A stretch of DNA of 64,000 bases from Lota lota (taxonomy: Eukaryota > Chordata > Actinopteri > Gadiformes > Lotidae): NCBI GenBank assembly GCA_026745465.1, contig JACYXH010000359.1:1447501-1511500 (forward strand), written 5' to 3'. The position numbers and the translations under genes were made by a program. Under the pieces are notes generated by a model that was not told the DNA's origin, did no database searches, and saw only the letters and a program-made list of their open reading frames with translations. Positions 11,322-23,850 of the stretch are shown one piece after another. How positions within the stretch are numbered: the first letter of the stretch is position 1; each line of letters starts with the position of its first letter.

Positions 11322-11830
11322 TCTTTACGGCACTGAAACGGCAGAGCAAGCAGGAGCCGCTGATCATCTCCAAGGAGGACGTGCGGGACAACGTGGTGAG
11401 TTACAACGACGAGGGGGGCGGAGAGGAGGACACGCAGGCTTTCGACATCGGAGCACTGCGCCACCCGGAGTCAGCCACCGACGCCCTAGAGGACTCGGCC
11501 AAGCAGAGGCGTGACATCCTGCCCACCGATAGCCTCCTCTACCCTCCTGGTCGCTGTGGCGCCACAGGTGCGTTGGCGCGCGACAATGCCGACGTGCGGG
11601 AGTTCATCAACCAGAGAGTGCTGGAGAACGACTGCAACCCCACTGCGCCACCCTACGACTCGCTAGCAACATATGCCTACGAGGGCGCTGGCTCGGTGGC
11701 CGAGTCGCTGAGTTCGCTGGGCTCCCTGTCGTCGGAGGGCGAGCAGGACTACCACTACCTGAGCACTTGGGGGCCCAGGTTCAGGAAGCTAGCAGACCTG
11801 TATGGAGCCGAGGACGACGATTTCTGCTAA
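11310..11830 (+). CDS. type II cadherin, cytoplasmic tail exon (terminal)
   Basis: Terminal coding exon: end of the transmembrane helix plus the complete intracellular tail, stop TAA at 11828-11830. The tail has the juxtamembrane p120-catenin-binding region ([13 protein letters not shown], then [13 protein letters not shown]) and the C-terminal beta-catenin-binding region ([46 protein letters not shown]). The ALKRQ-KEPLI-SKED start and [10 protein letters not shown] core are closest to the CDH6/9/10 group as I remember it. A short Gly/Ala-containing stretch in mid-tail (about residues 95-107, counted from the exon start) looks lineage-specific. GC content is far above the flanking introns. 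The exon start is drawn at the downstream of two in-frame acceptors; the alternative start is 11259. Confidence 0.93.
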
Positions 11831-14265
11831 CACGAGGAAACTTTGACATGCGCACCAACAAACAGGTGTGTGTATGTGTGCATGTATGCGTCCGTGCTTG
11901 TGCGGGCATGCGTGTATGTATGTGCGTGCGTGTGTGTGCATATTAATTGTGAAGAAAAGCATTTATCTCACGGAAACAGACGTGGATGTGATGCTGCTGT
12001 TGGGGCTGTGTATTGTTAATTCAACTGTTGAAAATGTATGTACACATTATTTGCTTGCTACAGTACAAAAAACATACATTAAAAATATTAAGACCTGGGA
12101 TTTTAGGAACTCTATCTCAAAAGGGACCATGTTTTTCACCATAACTTTTGTAGCACATATGCACATACACAGGATATATTAATAGTCTGATAGCCTTTTC
12201 ATGCCTTTTTCCGATTGGTCAATGTTTGAACTGAAACTCAAATTGGATTTATGCAGAAAAATCAACCAGCACAGATCCCTGCCCCTAAGATTTTCCTCTC
12301 TGCAAACATTGAAAACAAGTGGATGACAACATATTTTAAGCATGGATGAAACACCAATTCAAAACCAAAGCCTGACTTGGTTGGCAATTTCAAGTTGGCA
12401 AGTGCAACGCACTTGGACATTTTATTTGATTCAGTGTTATAATTCAGTTAATGATTCAGTTAATTGTTTTATTTTCAAACCCTAATTTAACCCTTTTTCT
12501 TCATCAAATAGGCCTATTCCTTGAGTTTTATCTGTGGTTTTATGTGATTTATTCAGCGATTTCAGGAGAGAAAAACCAAGCAAACATTTTCCTGTGTTTT
12601 CCAATGTTAATTGTGTGAAGACTTCTTTTAACAAAGTGGCCTTGCAGACCCTCCCTCCTCCGGCTCCTTGCCTAGAAGAACAATACATCTTGCTGCCAGG
12701 GATGGTGGACAGATTACTTTTTTAATATCATATGATCCTTTTAAATTCACTGTTTTGTCTTACGTGAAAGTGATTTCAGGAGAGCAGAGCTCAAGGATCT
12801 GAAACATTTTAGTTAAAAAAGAAAGTAATATACAAGAAGAACATATGCATTTGTTAATTTTGTTTATGAACTTGTTGCGGTTTTGTTGTTGTTGTACTAC
12901 GCAGTACAGTTGTGAATGTCATACTCATACTTATTTGTACTCGTGTTTTTTCTTAAGTAATAACAAAATAAATTTAATTTCATATTTGTATAAAAAATTA
13001 CTCCATTTGAAATTCCAAATGTGTGCCACATTTGTAATTGGTTAACAGCAAGAAAATGTCAAGTGTGCTTAGAAAAAGCATCTAAACAAATGTGTTTTAC
13101 ATTTGTTTTGAATCTTTCCAATATATTTTCTTATTTGATATTGTTACAACCTCTCCTTCGTGCAACTCGCAACTCTAACATATATTAGACACGCAAATCA
13201 TAAATCCAACTGAGGTTTATTTGGGTTCACAACCAAAATCAAGGTGCAGGGCAACACACCCACAGGCAGGAGATCAGCCAAAATGAACAAAAGGCAGGAG
13301 CGTCAGTTGGGCCAGCCTCGCAATGGGCCATCGGACCGTTGGGTTACTCCCTAAACTATCAAAACAAAACAACTCTAATCTCACCTAACAAAACCACAGA
13401 AACAGAACTACCAGATCTCCCCCTTAAAAGTGACAACATATGCTTAACAACAAAACACATGGATTCAGCTTCCGTGGAGCGAGCGGCCGGGCCGAGTCTT
13501 TTCTCTCTGTCTGGAGCGTTGGGCACAGAACAGGAAGCGGATACCAAAGAACCCCTGGGCACCGATCCGGGTATCGCTTTTATTCCCGGTCTGCGATCAT
13601 CCCACTCACGGCACCTGGGATGAACTAAGTAAAGCAGGGGAAGAAAATAGAGCAAAATGGGATTGCATAACAGATATCCATAACACAACCTCAAATGTAA
13701 GACTTAAAGAAAAACCATAAATATTTTATTGTATTCAGTGATGGCTTGACAAGATTAATGCACTACCATTTTCATCAGTTGAAATAAGTACATCTTTATT
13801 TCCAGCAGAGAATTTGACACTGAACAATTCTACTTATTTGACTAAATGAATCAATCATTGTATTGAAGAAGCCTCACACACATTTGTAACACATTAAAAT
13901 GAATGTTACAGTTAACATATACACTACATGATTAACTGTATAGACTATCTCTGGGTGATTAATTAATTAAACACTTTTAACACCATATTCAATGGATTTT
14001 GCGTAAGAAGTTGGGGATTAAAGTGCAAACATCATTCTTGTGGAGTATTGTTGGCTCTGAAAACTCATGACAAAAACGTCCTCTATCTTTGTTGTATTTC
14101 CTGCATTTTTGTATCCAACATTTGTAAGGCACAATGACATTCCTGAATTCTTTGAAAATGAAGTCCAGCTTCACTGTTTTTGTTCATTTGGAAGTGCTTG
14201 CTGTGGGTAGCCTATTGTTAATTTTCGATGTAATGTAATATAAATTGTATAATTTTATCAATAAA
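11831..14265 (+). other. cadherin 3' UTR region with candidate poly(A) signals
   Basis: No coding exon follows the stop. A GT-rich imperfect repeat (gtgtgtatgtgtgcatgtatg) lies at 11865-11945. AATAAA occurs at 12967-12972 and at 14260-14265, the latter followed by a T-rich stretch, so either could end the transcript. A repeat at about 13146-13640 interrupts the region and favours the first signal. Confidence 0.4.
13146..13640. repeat. unclassified GC-richer interspersed repeat, possibly a solo LTR
   Basis: The segment is much more GC-rich than its surroundings. It starts near tgttacaacctctcc and contains aggtttatttgggttcac, which on the - strand reads as an AATAAA signal in the same context as in the Gypsy-type LTRs of this window. 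The right end and a target-site duplication could not be fixed, so the class is uncertain. Confidence 0.3.
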
Positions 14266-14788
14266 CTTTTTGCAGTTACTTCCAAGTGTTTCCTTATGAA
14301 TAGAAAGGTTTCTCTAAAATCTTGGTAAGAAATAATTAGAAAGTATTAATATTGAGTTGTATTGAGGCCGAAGGCAAACATATGTGAACCCCATATTCTC
14401 ATGAGTAGAAGAGCTGCCGCAGAGGTGTCCAGGCTTTATTTTGTATTTAACAACAGTATAATGAGAGGATGCTAGTGTGTAAAATTACATAGTGGAGCTT
14501 CTAGTCTGGAGTGAGAGGGGGCTACTGATTAATACTGATAAAATAAGCGTTCCCATTGCATTTTCTTTTGATTATATTGTTGGTGTGTACATTACAATGA
14601 ATTAGTTTATATGTGCAATGGAGTCTTCCAGGTGGTTGCCTACATTGCCTAATGGGTAACGCCGCCCATTGCTCACTTCCCTGTTGTACTTCCATAGTCT
14701 TTTTTTTCACCTCATAGAGCAGCATTGGATTCCTGTTTTTAGGATTTCATCAGGTACACCCAAGTACCACACAGCCGGCCGCTGTTAA

Positions 14789-15214
14789 TTGAACAGGGCT
14801 CACAGAGGAATGAGCCATCAATACACCTCCCAATTCATCAGACCCCCTACAGTTCACCTACTGCAGAACGGCTCTACAGATCACGCTATTGCCCTCATCC
14901 TTCACACTGTCCTTTCCCACCTACACCAGAGGAGCACATATGAGGGAATGCTGTTCATTGACTACAGTTCAGCATGTAATTATAGCATTGTTCCCTCCTA
15001 GCTCAGAGCTCTGGAACACAACACCTTTCCTGCTGACATGCAGACCTCAGGTTGTGAACATGGACAACACCACCTCCTCCACACAGACTCTCAGCACTGG
15101 ATCCCGCAAGGGCTGCGATTCCTCTCCTGTGCTTTCTGTTGAATCACAGCTGTGTGACCACTCACAGCTCCAACACCAACATCCTAATGTTTGCTGATGA
15201 CACCAAAAACGACA
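14789..15214 (+). pseudogene. L2/CR1-like LINE reverse transcriptase fragment
   Basis: Broken reading frames on the + strand keep two RT landmarks. One is the first catalytic block (MLFIDYSSA, 14940-14990), preceded by AIALILHTVLSHLHQRSTY. The other is the F-ADDT catalytic block encoded by tttgctgatgacacc (about 15190-15204). Several frameshifts and stops separate them, so this is a dead, 5'-truncated non-LTR retrotransposon fragment. The wording of block A is that of fish L2/CR1-type elements; the exact family is not determined. Confidence 0.7.
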
Positions 15215-15296
15215 CCTCTTCTCTGTAAGCTGTCGTTGTTGATCAGGCCAATAACGGTATTGGCCTGATCAACAATGACAGCCTTCAGAGAAGAGG
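15215..15296. repeat. 39-bp inverted repeat with 4-nt loop
   Basis: The arms 15215-15253 and 15258-15296 are reverse complements with three mismatches around the loop acgg; the inner 18 bp (tgttgatcaggccaata core) are perfect. The hairpin sits at the 3' edge of the LINE RT fragment, where the frame would continue. Confidence 0.85.
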
Positions 15297-15686
15297 CAAG
15301 AGTCTGACAGTCTCAGTATCAGGACTATCAGGTCAACCTACATCTCGGCATCAGCAAACCAAAGCCAAAGAAGCTGATATTTGACAATTAGCAGAGACAA
15401 GACTGCCTCGACCTTGCCTGTTGTTAATGTGCATCTGATAATGCACTTGAAACTTACCAACTGTCGTTACTGCATCTCCAAATGGTGAATGATTAATCCC
15501 TACCAGAAGGGGAAATATATATATGAGACATTTCTGAGGTTCTCGACACAATAAACCTAATCACTCCTGTCTCTACGTATTACAAGGATGAAATTACTTG
15601 TTATAATAAAATTTGCCTGCGTGATGATCAGTAATGTAATTTAAATTGTGATGGTCTTGTCCCATAAATAAATATACAGTCTAGAC

Positions 15687-16009
15687 CAGTGGTATTCAAC
15701 CTTTTTTAGCCAGGGACCCCTTGGTAGATTGAGAAACAGGGAAACAGGGATATATATATATATATTATTTTTTTATGTCTACTCTTGGGGAGATGGAGGT
15801 GCTCCCTGTGGAGCAAATGTTGATTTTGTTGGAATTAAGGTGAAACCCGGGAGTAAGGCGACAGCAAGAATTGGTTTCTGCATTAAGGTGCACCTAGAAA
15901 ATATTTATTTAAAAAAACTAGTATTGGACATCAGAAAGATTTGTGCGGACCCCCTGCAGTACCTCTGTGGTCCCCATAGGGTTTGCGGACCCCCGGTTGA
16001 AAACAGCTG
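15687..16009. mobile_element. non-autonomous hAT-like MITE
   Basis: Ends are cagtggtattcaacc and ggttgaaaacagctg, the form of hAT terminal inverted repeats. Flanking 8-mers gtctagac (15679-15686) and gtataaac (16010-16017) agree at 6 of 8 positions, as expected for an old 8-bp target-site duplication. 323 bp with no transposase; an open frame across it (15729-16163) is incidental. A (TA)n/T-rich patch lies near 15752. Confidence 0.7.
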
Positions 16010-16878
16010 GTATAAACAATTAATGGAATGGAGGAAAGGATGGTCCAGATATGTAGACTTTCCAAATGTAGACCATTTGCATTTTAAATGTTATATTCAG
16101 CAGAGATTATCACAGGTCTGCAAGACACCTTCATGTTACATATTTGTAGGTTTGCTCTCTTAAGTCAAACATCTCCACTCTTCAAATCCCCCCTCCTTCT
16201 CAGACACTCTCTTAAGTTCACCTGTCTTCCCCATCATGTAGGAATGCATGTGCATAGTGTGTAATGGCAAATGCTGGACTGAGTGAACTCACTGAAAAGC
16301 CAGATCACTGCATCTGATGTATATACTGTTTCTGTTGAAGAAAAGAAGGTACACTGTACTCTACTTTTCTCTATATATCTACTATATCCAATCATACGGT
16401 ATCATCACACATTTTAAAATATAAATCGATTTTATGCATAGTTTTCACTCATTTACTGAAAGGAAATGACAATATTTGAGACCTGACTACTGTAATAAAA
16501 AGCGTTGAACTCATTGTGTAAGAGCATTCTATTCTAGTATTTTACGATTTCTGCAACTCAAGATCTCCACAGACCTTATTAAACTCCTGTCCTCATTCAA
16601 ACTACTGGCCACCATGTAATTTAATAACATCTACTGAGCAGAGCAGAGTAGTCCATACAAGGGAAAGGTTTTGAAGACCTTAAAAAAATGCTAACTGTAT
16701 TTTGGAGCTGCCAAGAGTGCTAGTGTTGGGATAACTTCCATGGCCCTGACCCAAGTACATGACCCATCTTCCATTGTGCTTTTAACTAAAGTAATCTATT
16801 ACCCAAACCACTTATTATCACCATTGTCAGTTTTTTAGCATTACAAGGGTTGGTATTTACATGTATACATATATTTAC

Positions 16879-16917
16879 ATGTATGTATGTATGTATGTAT
16901 GTATGTATGTATGTATG
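16879..16917. repeat. (ATGT)n microsatellite
   Basis: About nine to ten uninterrupted tetranucleotide units, with looser atgtatac-type repeats on both sides (to about 16960). Confidence 0.9.
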
Positions 16918-17565
16918 AAATATACATGTATTAAAGTATTTACATATATGTATGTATACAGCAAATCTAATGTACTTGATGTCTTAGCCAGTTAAAGAAG
17001 TACATGATGATATGTTACATTCTGAATAAGTATGACGTTTTTAATTGAAAAAACAATTTAATTGTCTTTTAATTGTTATCTGCCACAACAATTCTCGAGC
17101 CAGATCATTTTCCTTTCTGCCATGTCTGTTGCCACAAATGAGTCCAGCTTCATTGGAACCAAACCACCCGTTGCTTTTGTCCTCTGAATGGGAGCAGATG
17201 GTTGCTGGCACTTGATTCTATCATCGGTAAGTCTACGCGTTAAAAAGAACTCATTACCTTTGTGTGTTTCTTCTTGAAATGCACAGTTGTGATAGTGGCT
17301 TGATGGTTTATTGTGCGCTTACTTGACACTCAACTGATGTTAAAATAACTTAGCATTAACATGGACAAATACTCGCAGGCACGTGCATGTGTCCATTTAT
17401 CCTTAAGCACACGACTTATTCAAATACGGATATGCATTTTCAACATAATTATTTCAGCAATACCTGTGCCCACATATATTATATACAAAAATAAATAAAA
17501 AGTCCCTTGCTACTACACGCCACATAGGTGGCTGCAACACTCCACCTAGGTGACTTTTCTGGACT

Positions 17566-17573
17566 CCCCCCCC

Positions 17574-17604
<31 letters not shown>

Positions 17605-17608
17605 AACA
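17566..17608. repeat. poly(C) run followed by (AC)n
   Basis: 25 consecutive C residues run straight into a short AC dinucleotide repeat. Confidence 0.95.
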
Positions 17609-17923
17609 ACAACGAATCCCTAGAGAATCCACATCAACTGGGGCCAGGGTTAGCATACCCAACAAAAACAATCACTCTTTCCAGGGTTGCCATACCTAAA
17701 ATAAAATAAAACAACCCCCAACCCCATAGTTCCCACACCTCCCCAAGGTGGCCCTCCCCCTCCATCCTGGACTGCTTGAAGGGGTGCGTGGAGGTGTGAC
17801 AGCTGGGCTACGGTGCTGGCTGGAAGCCGGGGTGGCTAGCCACTGACGGTTGCTTTTGGCGGTCGCTGTGCTGCCTCCCCATCCTCCGCTGGGCTCCACA
17901 GTGCTGTTGAGGAAAGGGCTGGT

Positions 17924-17959
17924 GCTGGGTGGCGGCTGTCTGGACAGCCGCCACCCAGC
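17924..17959. repeat. perfect 17-bp GC-rich hairpin
   Basis: gctgggtggcggctgtc (17924-17940) and gacagccgccacccagc (17943-17959) are perfect reverse complements separated by 2 nt. It lies in a GC-rich patch (about 17700-18000) of unknown origin. Confidence 0.9.
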
Positions 17960-18994
17960 AAGGGGACAGCTCCTCCGTGTCCCAAGCGGTTTGGATAGGT
18001 CCTACTTTACTTTATAAGACAATGGTGCCATGTTGCCATGCAGAAGAGCTCTTCCTGAGTGTGTGCGGTGATGGCTGGTTTAACCTAGGTATATTGATTA
18101 CTCAATGTGCCAGCCATCATCCACACATACTTCCACAACAAATATTTCATTGTTGCAATCTTCATGTGTGCCGGGTGTCAGGCTTTAATGACAAGCTGTA
18201 TGGATTTTAAAGTCTAAAGCTGTAAGCTTTTCTCATTCATGCACCGCCATGACTATGTCAATAACCTGTGCTTACATGATAGTTTATGCTGATTCATTTA
18301 TTTATATGCAAACGCTAGGAGGCTATAGTCAACAAGAGAAAAAACGATGTCTTATCCCTCTAGGAAAGACTTGCTCCGCCATTGCAAACTGTTCCATAAA
18401 ATATCCCTGTTTGCCCAAACAGGCTTCAAAAGAATTATAATCCTTCAAATTATACTTTGAGGGGGATTATGGGTCTGTTCAATTAAAACAAAAAAAAATT
18501 AAATCTTGATGCACCAATGTAACCAACATAAGCAAACTGGCAGCCAGAAAACAATTATTACAAATGCAAGGGGCAACATAGTTGCTGCTACAGTTTTTTA
18601 AATGCAATTTAATGTGAATTATTCCATGTCTAAATCCATTATAATATTAATTTAGCTAGGGACGGCTCTGAAGAAATATTGCTAATCAAAAAGTACCATT
18701 AAGTACTGGCTGAAATATGAAACAATGGTTGTAGGAAAGATGGGGAAGTGAAAATTAATGAAGACCTAAACCATTAATGAGTGCATGTCTGAAATTCGCT
18801 GATTTCTTTTGGTTTAGTAAAATCAGCACGCTGCTCTTTCATTCTTTACATCAGACTAAACTAGGTCGCGTGAACTAAAAGGAGAGTGAATAGAGATGAG
18901 AGATTCACTGGGAAATAGTGGAGGAATGGATGAAGAGCAGAAAGCAAATTTCATTGAAGTGGTTGGTCTCACACACACAATCATGACTTCCTCA

Positions 18995-19018
18995 ACACAC
19001 ACACACACACACACACAA
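18995..19018. repeat. (AC)n microsatellite
   Basis: About eleven AC dinucleotide units, preceded by a shorter AC stretch at 18970-18979. Confidence 0.9.
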
Positions 19019-19280
19019 TCATTTGAGTTCCTCATCCTAACCGACAACTAAGAAAATGGGATTTCGTATTTTGACTGCAAGATTCAAACTAAAGCACAGT
19101 ATGCATCACTTTGTAATGTATATGTAACTATTTGTTCTGAAAATCCCCTTTAAACTAAGAGACGTATTAAAGTAAGAACTATAAATAATCCACTACCCAG
19201 ATCTAAAATACTGGCAAATTAATCTCGATCCACCCTTAGTTAACTGATTTGCACAGACAAATCAATGCATGCTCTGCTTG

Positions 19281-19431
19281 CATTGGAAGAGAAAGCCACA
19301 CACTGTCGACATATCCACTCTTATAAACACAAGAACTCTTAAGGAAATGCATATTAGCTTACGCATTTCCTTAAGAGTTCTTGTGTTTTTAAGAGTGGAT
19401 ATGTCGACAGTGTGTGGCTGTCTCTTCCATG
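19281..19431. repeat. ~70-bp long inverted repeat (hairpin)
   Basis: The left arm 19281-19350 and right arm 19363-19431 pair almost perfectly around a 12-nt loop (atattagcttac); the inner words are aactcttaaggaaatgc and gcatttccttaagagtt. Only a few mismatches or small indels occur, mainly in the outer third. No coding sequence is associated; a foldback MITE or a recent inverted duplication fits. Confidence 0.9.
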
Positions 19432-21791
19432 TCCAACCATCACCACCAATATCATGCGCAAAATGCACTTTGAGACCCTTTTAGATTACCAACTCTTTGT
19501 ATTCTTAAGTCCCACAAATGAGATGGAAATATTTTCAGTCCCAGGAATCAATTCCCATTTTACATACAACCAGAGGCAATTATGTCATTATGTTTGGTTC
19601 TAAGAATAACAGTTTTGATTAATATAATATGATGCATATCACATTGCTAATCATATGATCAATAGATCATAGGGTAGTTTATCATAAATAATTGTCATGC
19701 CTGGATGTACAGTTAAGACTTTTACTTAAACATGTACTCATTGCATTTTGGTTTGTTGTTCTGACGCAAAACAACAGGATTGACAAGACTACCTGAAGGG
19801 CATCGTAGCGTTGAACAAGATAAGCCCTGGCTCCAATTTAAGGATATTTTTGTGAAAAGCATAACATTATTGGTTCAGAAATATTTGTTAGTCAACTTGT
19901 GTTTCTATTTCCATGCAGTGGACCTCCAGGAACATGACTCGCATGAAAATACTAATTAATATTTTTACCAAGTTTGTAACTCTTTAAGTGTAATTTAAGA
20001 CAATTGCATTCATGTATTTAACAAAATGCCCTACAACCAAAAGTCAAGGTTATTATTATTATAATTGTGTTATCATATTAAAGGGTCGGTATCAAAAGTA
20101 CACACAGGGCACAGTGACCACCAGCTCACTAATACTACATCATATTTTGTACACCACTCCAACATGTGAGAAGTAAGATTACTTTTGCTTAGTTAAGCAT
20201 CTTAAAAATGACTTTTTCCTTTCATCTAAAGCTGTGCAGTAAGTGGGAGGACAATTTGAGCAGCTGGAATATACACTTATGTTCTCACCATTTCTGATGA
20301 CCACTGTGCAAAGGCCATCCATGCCTTGTGTTTGATAAAGTATTTTGCTGAACAGCACCAAATTTGGCTCCAGGCCAAAGCCTCTCATAACTGCTCTATT
20401 GGAGAAGATAATAGCCTGCAGCATATCAAATATATAATCATTTTTGTTCTTCCTATCTCAGGACAGCTGGTGATGGCACACAAAGCATAATGGACCGATC
20501 TGTCTGCCAGCAAGCCTGTTTCTGGCTAATCCTTGAATAAACTATAGGATAATACACACATCTAGAGGACTATGAGGCACCGGGAGAAGGGAGTTGTAGA
20601 GTGATGGCACCTTTTAGTTGACACATCACTTGGTCTCTAATGCTATCTCTCGATCACTCTCTCCATGTCCCTCTCTCCTCTTGCTTGCTCTTAAGCATGG
20701 CTATGCAAAATGTAACCATGTATGCAATGTCCATAATTTCCAAGTTAGGTAAAAAAAAAAATTATTTTGAGAAAATTCTGAATGACAGGAAATGGTACTC
20801 CTTACAGTAATTCTGTTGTCTTCTTCTCCAACTTTATTCTCCATCAATATCTAAGACCTTATGCACAAGAAAAATATAAGTCCCCATTTCCTCGGTCTAC
20901 TCAAATGTTAATGGATAGCAACAGAAAACAGCAGTGTACAATGTCATTAAAATTAATCACTGTACACAGGCATTTATTAAACTTAAAGTAAATGTATTTT
21001 TCCAAACATTGCAATCAATCTTCCAATTGATTCAGAAATACCTTGTTATAAGTTGCAATGCTAAAAAAAAACACTATTGTTTGAATTCCTTTAATGAACG
21101 AAAAACAACAGATAACAGTAGACTTGTTTTGTTGTACCAAATAGGATGCCCATCTAACTTTCATACAACCCCCTTTCTCTGTGGAGAAAACGGATAATAT
21201 AATGAATTACTTATGATTAATTATTAATTACTACTACATCATTATAGGCCTTCTATAATGTGCCTATGTAAGATGTAAATAAATAATCCAGGTAGAGAAA
21301 AAAAAACACCCAATTTAAGTAATTTGGTATGAAAACAAATTATGTAACGTAAGTATTTTTGGCCTGCCACGTTCACACTTATAAGGCTACTTTTAAAAAT
21401 TGCATTGCGTCAGCTAGCAAAAGCTTTTTGCCGAAGCGACTTTCAAGTGAGGTTGAAAATTCAATGAACAATCACAGCATCCGACCAAAATGAGCATAAC
21501 ACCTACACGTTCGGCACAACGACGTTTCTAAAAACAACTTGACAGAGCTGCAGAATAAGGGCCTGCAGATGGGACAGACGTACAGTTAGATGCTTCTGTG
21601 ACAAGTTGAAAAATAATACACTAATAGCAAGATATTAAAAAAGCCTAATAAATTCATGGTCTGCAAGAATGTTTAAGAAGGTTAAAAAGGTTATACGAGA
21701 AACAGTTCATAGTATTTGAATAAAAACATACATTTGTGTAAAACAATTCAAATCTGTCACGTTTAAAAAAAGGTTAAAATGCTAAAAGGGT

Positions 21792-22172
21792 TGTTATGTT
21801 ATTCTTGTGTAATTTAAGATACAAGAATGTTAATGTTATCGGCAGTGGTTTTAATCTGGTTAATTGCTTTTGTCTCCACCCACGTACCTGGGGAAATCAC
21901 GGTACTTTTCTCATATAAATTAAAGTTACTGTAGTCGCCGTGCTCCGTGCCGCAGGGGACGCTGGGAGGGTCGGCGGAAGCGGCACCGCCACCGAGGCAG
22001 TCATGGTTGGCATGGCGTGTGTGTGTGTTTTCTTGTGTGTTTTAATAAAAGGCAACTCGAGGTCGTGCGGTGTATGGGGCACGAGAGTTATAATTAACCT
22101 GTACCATGGGCTCTCGTCTGGTTCCTCCCTTCGCCGGCGCTACATTACCATTGAGGAAACATCAGGGGCGTA
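21792..22172 (+). mobile_element. possible solo LTR
   Basis: The segment can be read as a compact LTR. It has a TATA-like catataaat at about 21911, a GC-rich stretch, AATAAA at about 22043 followed by GT-rich sequence, and a terminal ggggcgtaaca at 22162-22172. The order promoter then poly(A) signal within ~130 bp is typical of LTRs. The start (tgttatg) is a guess and no target-site duplication is seen. Confidence 0.35.
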
Positions 22173-23850
22173 ACACTTCCAGTAAACAGATGGCTACTCG
22201 CACTAGGTTTGGCAAGGGCCAAACCTTACATAAAGCAAAACCCCCATCTAGCGGCTCAAATTGATAATTTAATTAGAAAAAGAGAACTAACTAGGCTAAA
22301 CAGGGTAAACGTTAATCTGAAAAATATAATAATGACATGTTATAACTTTTGACTGAGCTTTGTTACCCGAGACAAATGCTATTTGGTTAGTTATTGAGTG
22401 TTGTTTAAGGTCCTTAACCAGGGTTCCTTGTTTGAGAATATGTCGCGAGGGGGAGGGCCAAGCCCAAAGGTCAACTATGCAAAAGGACCTCTTTACACCT
22501 CTCAACTCCCCTTTTTCTTCAATCCAAGTACAACAATAGGCAATTAAGGAGTAAAATATGTCATACAAAAAAGGGGTCTAAATGCCCTGGGAGATACAAT
22601 AGGCAGGAAGCATAAGGCTGTGGACTAGTCAATGTACTGTGGCACTTCAGTCTTCCACGTTATCCATACTTTACACGGTACAGGGGAGATGGAATCATAG
22701 CACACAGCATGCATACGTGATAAAAGCTCAAAACTGGCTAATGGGGCGCTCAAGAGGAACTAGACCAATAATATACTTACCACCATGACTTAGCAGAATA
22801 TCACACGGCAAACGAATTGACATCAAGGGGCATAAAACACTTCACATGGTGAGGGAGCACACGGCAAACTAATTATAACAAGGTGACATCCTTGCACGCA
22901 GGTAAAACGGAGGTAGGCATAAGGCTAGAAATGCAGGCTGTTCCAAGGTACACGATAGGCTAGCCACATCTGATGGTCATAGCTTCCTGGCCATATAACT
23001 CCACAAAATGGATTATAGATTTAAAACACAATATTCCAATGGCACTAATAAACAAAATATATACAAGAACAAGATAGAATCACGTCCGTTCCGTTTCCAA
23101 ATCACACCCCTGAGTACCAGTCTCTCCTCTAACCGCCGCGGTGAGTTGTAATAAAACAGTTTATACCAGGCTCTACGATAAGCAGGCGGCGCAGCCAATG
23201 GACAGACGATACTTGCATCCCCACACGATCCGTAGCACGGGCTGAGAGGCGATATAAAAAAGAAAGGACAGTTCAGTGGGCGAAACTCGGGAGTATGGGA
23301 AGACTGTGTGATATTCTAACCCTAAGTGTAGTTAAAGAGTCACGTCCCTTTATGACGGGGCTAGAGAGCGACTTCGGAAAACCTCCGCGTTAAGGCAGCA
23401 GCTATCGTCTCCCGGGCTGGAACAGCACAGCTCGCTTGGATCCACAGTAGACAAGGAAACGGCGTGCGTTGACGAGGTACAGCTATCTCAGCTGATTTCG
23501 GTAGGAGGAGTGCGTCATTGCGCCGGTTTTAGGGACTGCTGTCCCCGGTCGACATCACCTTTCCGGTTCACCAGCGTATACAAAGCACTATTCCAAAAAC
23601 ACAGCACACCCAGTGGCAACAAACGAGGAACTCTCAAGGCTAGATTTAGAGTCTCTTGTGCAACAATGTCTGGTCACAACAATGTCTCCACATTCATATT
23701 AATCGTGTCCGTGACAAATGTTTGAACTGTTTTTGTGGGGACTATCTTCTCTTCGCACCAGATGATGTAGTGAGTGGTGACCTCAGTAGCCCCTCCCAGT
23801 ATCTACAGATAAAACAAGTTAGCCCTTCCCAGTGGTTACAGTAAAAATAG
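22173..23850. other. unclassified, GC-richer interspersed sequence
   Basis: No recognisable protein is encoded. A TATA-like cgatataaaaaag occurs at about 23251. The right part (23330-23600) is GC-rich, and a short near-tandem duplication (agcccctcccagtatctacag, then agcccttcccagtggttacag) lies at 23789-23841. This may be a long LTR or a non-coding transposon, but boundaries could not be fixed. Confidence 0.3.

Larger units (their letters stand above)
16010..21791. other. gene-poor intergenic DNA between cadherin and tmem70
   Basis: 5.8 kb with no recognisable gene or RNA. Apart from simple repeats and hairpins listed separately it looks like old, AT-rich intergenic sequence. The - strand frame at 20179-20424 (81 codons) has no family resemblance I can name. 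Confidence 0.5.

Noticed and set aside
11868..12182. 104-codon frame just after the cadherin stop
   Set aside because: Starts in a GT-rich simple repeat in the 3' UTR and shows no family resemblance.
15729..16163. 144-codon frame over the hAT-like MITE
   Set aside because: Spans the MITE right border and a T/TA-rich tract; no domain, and the element is non-coding in structure.
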